Source of the DNA: Acidimicrobiales bacterium
GTDB lineage: Bacteria; Actinomycetota; Acidimicrobiia; Acidimicrobiales; RAAP-2
Length of the DNA: 10,700 nucleotides
NCBI GenBank assembly: GCA_017883125.1
Contig: JADGOD010000070.1
Location: forward strand, 1 to 10,700
Direction of reading: 5' to 3'
Shown here piece after piece: positions 6,596 to 10,700 of the stretch. Positions within the stretch are counted from its first letter, which is position 1. Every line of letters begins with the position of its first letter. The notes under the pieces were generated by a model. That model was not told the DNA's origin. It was given only the letters and a program-made list of their open reading frames with translations, and ran no database searches. Made by a program: the position numbers and the translations under genes.

Positions 6596-6820
6596 TCAGT
6601 GGACCGACTCCAGGATCGCAAGGGAAAGGACAAATGGGACGAGCAGGCTCATCACACCGATGACAGCGAATCGCCGAGTGGTCGCTCGAGCGGCTGCATG
6701 GGCCGCTCGGTGCGCTCGGCGGCTCTTCGTCGAGCGGTGAGATCGGAGCATTGCCAACGAGGGCGTCGTGTTCCGCGCACCGATTTCTTCGATCTGCTCG
6801 TGGGTGCTACGCAGTGCCAT
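6596..6820 (-). CDS. Small single-pass membrane protein, unknown function
   Basis: A 74-residue product I do not recognise. Residues 1-25 are polar (MALRSTHEQIEEIGARNTTP). Residues about 27-50 are strongly basic and Ala-rich, with many Arg and His. Residues about 51-71 are one hydrophobic helix (FAVIGVMSLLVPFVLSLAIL), ending just before the C-terminus. This predicts a tail-anchor-like protein with its basic N-terminal part in the cytoplasm. Its ATG lies inside the nadD end (14-base overlap), and AGAGAG just upstream may serve as the ribosome site. It sits between nadD and rsfS, where some actinobacteria carry a LytR-CpsA-Psr gene or other membrane genes. The overlap, the strand and the clean membrane helix argue that it is real. 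An over-called ORF in GC-rich DNA remains possible. Confidence 0.65.
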   Translation of the reverse strand: MALRSTHEQIEEIGARNTTPSLAMLRSHRSTKSRRAHRAAHAAARATTRRFAVIGVMSLLVPFVLSLAILESVH

Positions 6821-7406
6821 CTAGCTCTCTAGCGTACAGACCGCGAGCCTCGATGTGACGCACCACGGCAGGGGTGACCAGATTGCCGATCTCCTCACCG
6901 CGGCGGACCCGCTCCCTGACCTGGGAACTCGAGACATCTAGATCATCGGAGACCAGGGCGACGGCCCGCCAGCCCTCGGGGAGCACCAGAGGGCTCCCGG
7001 GCCGGGACAGCACGGCAATGCGGACCTTCCTCCGCAGCTCGTCTGCCCGCTCCCAGGTGTCCAAGGTTGTCGCCAGGTCGCTCCCGACGATGACCCAGGG
7101 ATCCTCGACGCCCTCGGTTCGGGCGAGCTCCTCGACGGTGTCGATGGTGAAGCTCGGCCCACCCCGTCTGACCTCGAGATCGCAGACAGCGAGACCGTCG
7201 AGGCCCTCGACGCTCTCGGCCACCATGGCGAGCCGGTCGGCGGCCGGGCTCACCCTCCGGCTCGGTGACTTCTGCCACGGATCGTTCGCCACGACCAGCA
7301 GGACCTTCGAGAGCCCGAGGGCGGCGCGGCAGTGTGCCGCCGCAGCGATGTGACCGACGTGCGGCGGATCGAAGGTCCCACCGAAGATGCCGATCGAGGA
7401 CGCCAT
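6807..7406 (-). CDS. nadD: Nicotinate-nucleotide adenylyltransferase NadD
   Basis: NadD adenylylates nicotinate mononucleotide with ATP to make deamido-NAD, a required step of de novo and salvage NAD synthesis. The 199-residue product has the nucleotidyltransferase signature GIFGGTFDPPHVGH (6-19, with H15 and H18 of the HxxH-type ATP site). It also has PSFTIDTVEEL (84-94), VGSD (107-110), SRPG (134-137) and VSSSQVRERVRRG (158-170), equivalent to the ISSTxIR phosphate-binding motif. A long in-frame extension upstream has no NadD similarity and would overlap the oxidoreductase gene. The ATG at 7406 has GAGGAG five bases upstream and gives the correct N-terminus. It starts eight bases after the stop of the LLM oxidoreductase gene, so the two are very likely one operon. 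Confidence 0.97.
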   Translation of the reverse strand: MASSIGIFGGTFDPPHVGHIAAAAHCRAALGLSKVLLVVANDPWQKSPSRRVSPAADRLAMVAESVEGLDGLAVCDLEVRRGGPSFTIDTVEELARTEGVEDPWVIVGSDLATTLDTWERADELRRKVRIAVLSRPGSPLVLPEGWRAVALVSDDLDVSSSQVRERVRRGEEIGNLVTPAVVRHIEARGLYARELDGTA

Positions 7407-7414
7407 CGGTCTCC

Positions 7415-8344
7415 TCAGCGACCGGCGAGGGCAGAGACGATGGGAGCGAACGACTCGATCTCGGCCTCGTGGACGACGACGTAGGAGAAGCCCCACCGCT
7501 CTCGGCGCTCCTCGAGCTGGGCGATGACGCCGTCGACCGAGCCGACCATGCCGATCGGCGAGGCGGCGACGTCCTCGGCGGGCATCGAGAAGAGAGAGGC
7601 GAGCTGTTCGTAGGTCCCCGCCGCATCGTCGGTGATCGTCGCGAACTGGGTCCAGATCTGGATCTCGGGTGGGGTCGGCCTCCCGGCGGCACCCGCCGTG
7701 ATCCACTCGAAGCGCAGGTCGTAGCGGTGCGGTGCGGTCTGGGCGATCACCTCGGCGCCGAAGGCGCCGGCGCGGAGCGACGGAACCACACTGACGATCG
7801 CCGCCCGCTTCCCGGCGATGGTCAGGACGCGCTTGGATCCTCCGCCGAGGACGAGCGGCGGGCCACCCGCCGTGGCCGGCGTCGGCGTCAGCGTGGCATC
7901 GGTCACCGTGTAGTGAGCGCCCGCGTAGGTCGATCGGCCCCCGCTGAACAGGGCCTCGATGATGTCGAGCGCCTCGACCATCCGGTCGACTCGGACCGCC
8001 GGATCGTCATAGGCGATCCCCGACTCGTCGTAGTCGCTCTTCATCCAGCCTGCTCCGAAGCCGAACTCGAAGCGGCCGCCGCTCATCAGATCGAGCGTCG
8101 CCAGCTCCTTGGCCAGCACGACGGGGTGGCGGTAGTCGTTGTCCAGGACGAGGGTCCCGACGTTGAGCGTCTCGGTCGCCTCGGCAGCCACCGTGCACGC
8201 CACGAGGGGTCCGTACTGGTCATCGAGGTGGTCAGGGACGTAGAGGGTGGAGTACCCGAGACCCTCGAGCCTGCGCGCCGTTTGGCGCCAGGCATCCGGC
8301 GAGGCAGCCGACGAGAGTTGGACTCCAAATCGGAACGGTGTCAT
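7415..8344 (-). CDS. LLM-class, predicted F420-dependent oxidoreductase
   Basis: A luciferase-like (TIM-barrel) flavin/F420 oxidoreductase of 309 residues. The start MTPFRFGVQLSSAASPDAW, then LGYSTLYVPDHLDDQYGPL (about 29-47), LNVGTLVLDNDYRHP (60-74), LATLDLMSGGRFEFGFGAGW (81-100) and VRVDRMVEALDII (117-129) match the subfamily named after M. smegmatis MSMEG_2516. Members are predicted to use coenzyme F420; the substrate is unknown. GPPLVLGGGSKRVL and a C-terminal PIGMVGSVDGVIAQL segment complete the fold. The ATG at 8344 has only a weak GGCGGA upstream. It is first in the run leading to nadD, small membrane gene and rsfS, and lies divergent from the DAHP synthase gene with only 64 bases between them. 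It implies an F420-producing host, though no F420 synthesis gene is in view. Confidence 0.9.
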   Translation of the reverse strand: MTPFRFGVQLSSAASPDAWRQTARRLEGLGYSTLYVPDHLDDQYGPLVACTVAAEATETLNVGTLVLDNDYRHPVVLAKELATLDLMSGGRFEFGFGAGWMKSDYDESGIAYDDPAVRVDRMVEALDIIEALFSGGRSTYAGAHYTVTDATLTPTPATAGGPPLVLGGGSKRVLTIAGKRAAIVSVVPSLRAGAFGAEVIAQTAPHRYDLRFEWITAGAAGRPTPPEIQIWTQFATITDDAAGTYEQLASLFSMPAEDVAASPIGMVGSVDGVIAQLEERRERWGFSYVVVHEAEIESFAPIVSALAGR

Positions 8345-8396
8345 CGATCCGCCAGCCTAGGTGGTGCTTCCGCAACGAGACGGGTCGAGAAGCTCG

Positions 8397-8402
8397 TAGA
8401 AT
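8397..8402 (+). promoter_or_regulatory. Candidate -10 element for the DAHP synthase gene (leaderless)
   Basis: TAGAAT fits the actinobacterial TANNNT -10 consensus and ends six bases before the ATG at 8409. That spacing would place the transcription start at or next to the A of the start codon. No Shine-Dalgarno sequence precedes the gene. No clear -35 is visible 16-18 bases upstream. Confidence 0.5.
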
Positions 8403-8408
8403 TGGCAA

Positions 8409-9761
8409 ATGGCTCCCACGTCCACTCAATGGCATCCCGGCTCGTGGCGCTCCCATCCGGCTGCGCAGCAGCCGACGTGGCCCGACGACGAGAGCCTCAA
8501 GGCGGTTGAAGCCACCCTGGCCGGTCTCCCGCCGTTGGTCTTCGCCGGCGAGGCGAGGCGTCTGCGCTCCTCCCTGGCCGAGGTGGCCGCCGGTCGGGCG
8601 TTCCTGCTCCAGGCCGGAGACTGCGCGGAGTCCTTCCACGAGTCCAGCGCCGATCAGATCCGCGACAAGCTCAAGGTCATCCTCCAGATGGCCGTCACGC
8701 TCATCTACGCCTCGGGCGTCCCGGTCGTCAAGGTCGGCCGGATCGCCGGCCAGTTCGCGAAGCCCCGTTCCAGCCCGACCGAGACTATCGGTGACGTCAC
8801 CTTGGAGTCGTTCCGGGGCCATCTCGTCAACAGCGAGGAGTTCAACGCCGCCGCTCGTCGCCCCGACCCCCACCGCATGTTGGACGCCTACCACCAGTCG
8901 ACGGCCACGCTGAACCTCCTCAGGGCATTCACCAAAGGTGGCTTCGCCGACCTGAGCCAGGTCCACGCGTGGAACCAGGAGTTCGTGGTCTCTTCGGGCG
9001 AGGGTCGCCGGTACGAGGCGATCGCCGAGGAGATCGACCGAGCGCTGCGCTTCATGGCGGCGTGCGGCATCGATCTCGACGCCGAGGGACCGCTCCACTC
9101 GGTCGACTTCTACACCAGCCACGAGGCGCTCATCCTCCCGTACGAACAGGCACTGACCCGTCGGGACTCCCTGACCGGGGACCCCTACGCCTGCTCGGCC
9201 CACATGCTCTGGATCGGCGATCGCACCCGTCAGATCGACGGGGCCCATGTCGAGTTCCTCTCCGGCGTCGGCAACCCGATCGGCATCAAGATCGGGCCGT
9301 CGGCTGACCCCGAGGAGATCGCCGATCTCTGCGGCCGCCTCGACCCCACGATGAGCCCGGGCCGCATCACGGTGATCACCCGCTTCGGAGCCGGCAAGGT
9401 CGCGGCCCACCTCCCGGCCCTCATCGACGCCATCGGGTCCGCGGGCCACCCGGTGATCTGGGCGTGCGACCCCATGCACGGCAACACCTACTCCTCGGGT
9501 AACGGGGTCAAGACCAGGAACTTCGACGACATCGCCACCGAGCTCTCCGAGTTCTTCGCCGTGCACCGCTCCAAGGGCACCTGGCCCGGCGGGGTCCACG
9601 TCGAGCTGACCGGTGACAACGTCACCGAGTGCCTCGGGGGGACCGATGCCATCGTCGAGGGGGACCTCGGCGTCAACTACACCTCGATCTGCGACCCTCG
9701 CCTCAACGCTCGCCAGGCGCTCGACCTCTCCTTCCGGGTGGCCGAGTTCCTACGCTCCTAG
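8409..9761 (+). CDS. aroG: Class II DAHP synthase (shikimate pathway entry)
   Basis: 3-Deoxy-7-phosphoheptulonate synthase condenses phosphoenolpyruvate and erythrose 4-phosphate, committing carbon to aromatic amino acids. The 450-residue product is the plant/mycobacterial class II type. It shows LLQAGDCAE (66-74), [16 protein letters not shown] (106-121), HLPYEQ-like [10 protein letters not shown] (238-247), [12 protein letters not shown] (286-297), DPMHGNT (354-360), [18 protein letters not shown] (394-411) and SICDPRLN (426-433). The four metal ligands of the M. tuberculosis enzyme have equivalents C72, H357, E399 and D429, with the last three at identical spacing. Length is close to the 462 residues of M. 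tuberculosis AroG. The gene appears to stand alone on its strand, with a candidate leaderless promoter. Its stop overlaps the end of the convergent phosphatase gene by 12 bases. Feedback regulation cannot be read from sequence. Confidence 0.97.
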   Translation: MAPTSTQWHPGSWRSHPAAQQPTWPDDESLKAVEATLAGLPPLVFAGEARRLRSSLAEVAAGRAFLLQAGDCAESFHESSADQIRDKLKVILQMAVTLIYASGVPVVKVGRIAGQFAKPRSSPTETIGDVTLESFRGHLVNSEEFNAAARRPDPHRMLDAYHQSTATLNLLRAFTKGGFADLSQVHAWNQEFVVSSGEGRRYEAIAEEIDRALRFMAACGIDLDAEGPLHSVDFYTSHEALILPYEQALTRRDSLTGDPYACSAHMLWIGDRTRQIDGAHVEFLSGVGNPIGIKIGPSADPEEIADLCGRLDPTMSPGRITVITRFGAGKVAAHLPALIDAIGSAGHPVIWACDPMHGNTYSSGNGVKTRNFDDIATELSEFFAVHRSKGTWPGGVHVELTGDNVTECLGGTDAIVEGDLGVNYTSICDPRLNARQALDLSFRVAEFLRS

Positions 9762-10454
9762 CGCTCCGGCGTAGGCGTCGTTGTAGCGCAAGAGGCGCCA
9801 CCCCGCCTCGGAGAACTCCCACTCGGTCAGCGAAGCGTGGTGCGTGCGCAGCCGGAGGCGCTTGTGGGTCGAGCCCCTTGGTGATCCCACGAGGTGGCTC
9901 AGGATCGTCGACTCGATGAACCCGGCGTGCGTGGCGATCACCACGAGGCCGCCGGGGTGCCGGTTGGCGACCGCTTCGAGGGCGTCGGCGGCCCGATCGA
10001 CGAACTCGTTCCAGCTCTCCCCTCCCGGCGAGAGGGGCAGCGAGGGGTCGACGTCCCAGTCCGGGACGACGTAGCGATCGGCATACTCCTCCCAGATGAG
10101 GGTGTCGGCCTCACCGGGGTGCAGCTCGCACAGGCCGCAGTCCTGGACGACGTCTGACGGGGCCATGCCGAGGGCGGGGGCGATGATCTCCGCTGTCTCG
10201 ATCGCCCGGGGCAGCACCGAGGCGAAGAGCGCGGTGGCCTGCGCCAGCTCGCCCGACCCCGTGAGCCGCTCCGTCAAGGCGCCGACCTGAGCACGACCGA
10301 CGTCCGTCAGACCTGAGCATCCCCTCACCCCGCCGATCATCCCCGAGACGTTCACCTCGCCCTGTCCGTGACGGATGAGGACGAGCCTGGTCGCTCCGGG
10401 AACCGGATCCGCAGTGGTCCGGAGCCCCTCGGGCGGAGCAGGGACCTGGCTCAC
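9750..10454 (-). CDS. Histidine phosphatase (phosphoglycerate-mutase-like)
   Basis: A histidine phosphatase superfamily member of 234 residues; substrate unknown. Catalytic landmarks are [12 protein letters not shown] (24-35, with R28 and the phosphorylated H29), [13 protein letters not shown] (79-91, R83), the acid E110 in [14 protein letters not shown], and THAGFIES (175-182, H176). The end, [10 protein letters not shown]...[11 protein letters not shown], is typical of the GpmB/CobC-like branch. The start is the GTG at 10454, which overlaps the TGA of the upstream CoxE-like gene (GTGA). The in-frame extension to 10628 would be read out of frame through that gene and has no phosphatase similarity. 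The overlap implies translational coupling. It could be a phosphoglycerate mutase homologue or a small-metabolite phosphatase; true glycolytic GpmA is less likely on motif context. Confidence 0.9.
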   Translation of the reverse strand: MSQVPAPPEGLRTTADPVPGATRLVLIRHGQGEVNVSGMIGGVRGCSGLTDVGRAQVGALTERLTGSGELAQATALFASVLPRAIETAEIIAPALGMAPSDVVQDCGLCELHPGEADTLIWEEYADRYVVPDWDVDPSLPLSPGGESWNEFVDRAADALEAVANRHPGGLVVIATHAGFIESTILSHLVGSPRGSTHKRLRLRTHHASLTEWEFSEAGWRLLRYNDAYAGALGA

Positions 10455-10700
10455 GCCAGCTCGCCGACGAACTGCTCGAGCTGGCGCAGGGTGCGGACCT
10501 CTACGACGCGATCGCAGTAGACGCCGTACTGACCGACGACCGAGTCCCCCGATCCCCAGTAGGAGGACGGCTCGGGGTTGAGCCAGTAGACGTGCCGGGC
10601 CTTCTGGCGGATCTCCTTCACCACCCACGACTGGGCGGCGTGGTAGTTGTTGCGGGCGTCGCCCAGGAGCAGGACCGTGGTCTTCGGGCCGACCTCGCGC
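10451..10700 (-). CDS. CoxE-like/VWA-domain protein, C-terminal part
   Basis: Only the last 82 residues are inside the window; the gene enters from the right edge. The visible reading is TVLLLGDARNNYH, then WVVKEIRQKARHVYWLNPEP, SSYWGSGDS, and a tail ending [21 protein letters not shown]. The LGDARNN, WLNPEP...YW.TGDS-type and C...EVRTLRQLE segments are those of the VWA domain containing CoxE-like family, a von Willebrand factor A fold with a metal-ion adhesion site. Members often act with MoxR-type AAA ATPases in maturing large enzymes, CoxE being linked to CO dehydrogenase. No such partner can be seen here. Its stop overlaps the GTG start of the phosphatase gene by four bases, so the two are probably one operon. 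Confidence 0.85.
   Translation of the reverse strand, partial: REVGPKTTVLLLGDARNNYHAAQSWVVKEIRQKARHVYWLNPEPSSYWGSGDSVVGQYGVYCDRVVEVRTLRQLEQFVGELA

Noticed and set aside
6818..6833. CTAG-containing repeat GCTAGAGAGCTAG near the end of nadD
   Set aside because: It is nadD coding sequence (Ala-Arg-Glu-Leu) and too short to be a meaningful site.
7265..8509. 414-residue plus-strand open frame opposite nadD and the oxidoreductase gene
   Set aside because: Antisense shadow of two well-supported genes, running into the DAHP synthase gene in another frame; no family motifs.
8232..9599. 455-residue minus-strand open frame opposite the DAHP synthase gene
   Set aside because: Antisense to a gene with all catalytic residues intact. 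The product is rich in Gly, Arg, Val and Asp as expected from the complementary strand.

Overview
The window is a high-GC chromosomal segment of an actinobacterium. Four things point there: an MtrA/MtrB/LpqB-like cluster, a predicted F420-dependent luciferase-like oxidoreductase, a class II DAHP synthase of the mycobacterial type, and the gene order xerC-rpsB-tsf-pyrH. A deep-branching group such as Acidimicrobiia would fit, but that placement is inference. The segment is housekeeping core genome. I found no transposon, prophage, CRISPR array, tRNA or rRNA. I also found no convincing undescribed multi-gene system. The most interesting signals are small: an rpsB leader structure, a palindrome at a two-component promoter, a short LpqB-like lipoprotein, and a tiny membrane protein between nadD and rsfS.

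Layout. Positions 1-3347 are on the minus strand, transcribed xerC > rpsB > tsf > pyrH (pyrH runs off the left edge). They encode a site-specific recombinase, ribosomal protein S2, elongation factor Ts and UMP kinase. A 175-base leader between xerC and rpsB carries strong inverted repeats. Positions 3348-3434 form a divergent promoter region. Positions 3435-6168 on the plus strand hold a tightly packed three-gene operon: an OmpR-family response regulator, a membrane histidine kinase, and a GerMN-domain lipoprotein. Positions 6174-8344 are a minus-strand operon: LLM oxidoreductase > nadD > small membrane protein > rsfS. Positions 8409-9761 on the plus strand are the class II DAHP synthase, probably read from a leaderless transcript. 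Positions 9750-10700 on the minus strand are a CoxE-like/VWA protein (partial, running off the right edge) followed by a histidine phosphatase.

How the genes relate. The first block serves translation (S2, EF-Ts) and pyrimidine nucleotide supply (UMP kinase), with XerC for chromosome dimer resolution. The MtrAB-LpqB-like block is an envelope-sensing two-component system with a lipoprotein partner. The third block combines NAD synthesis (NadD) and ribosome silencing (RsfS) with a redox enzyme of unknown substrate. DAHP synthase opens the shikimate pathway. Gene packing is dense: start/stop overlaps of 4 bases at 5557 and 10451, a 14-base overlap at 6807, and tail-to-tail junctions at 6169 and 9750.
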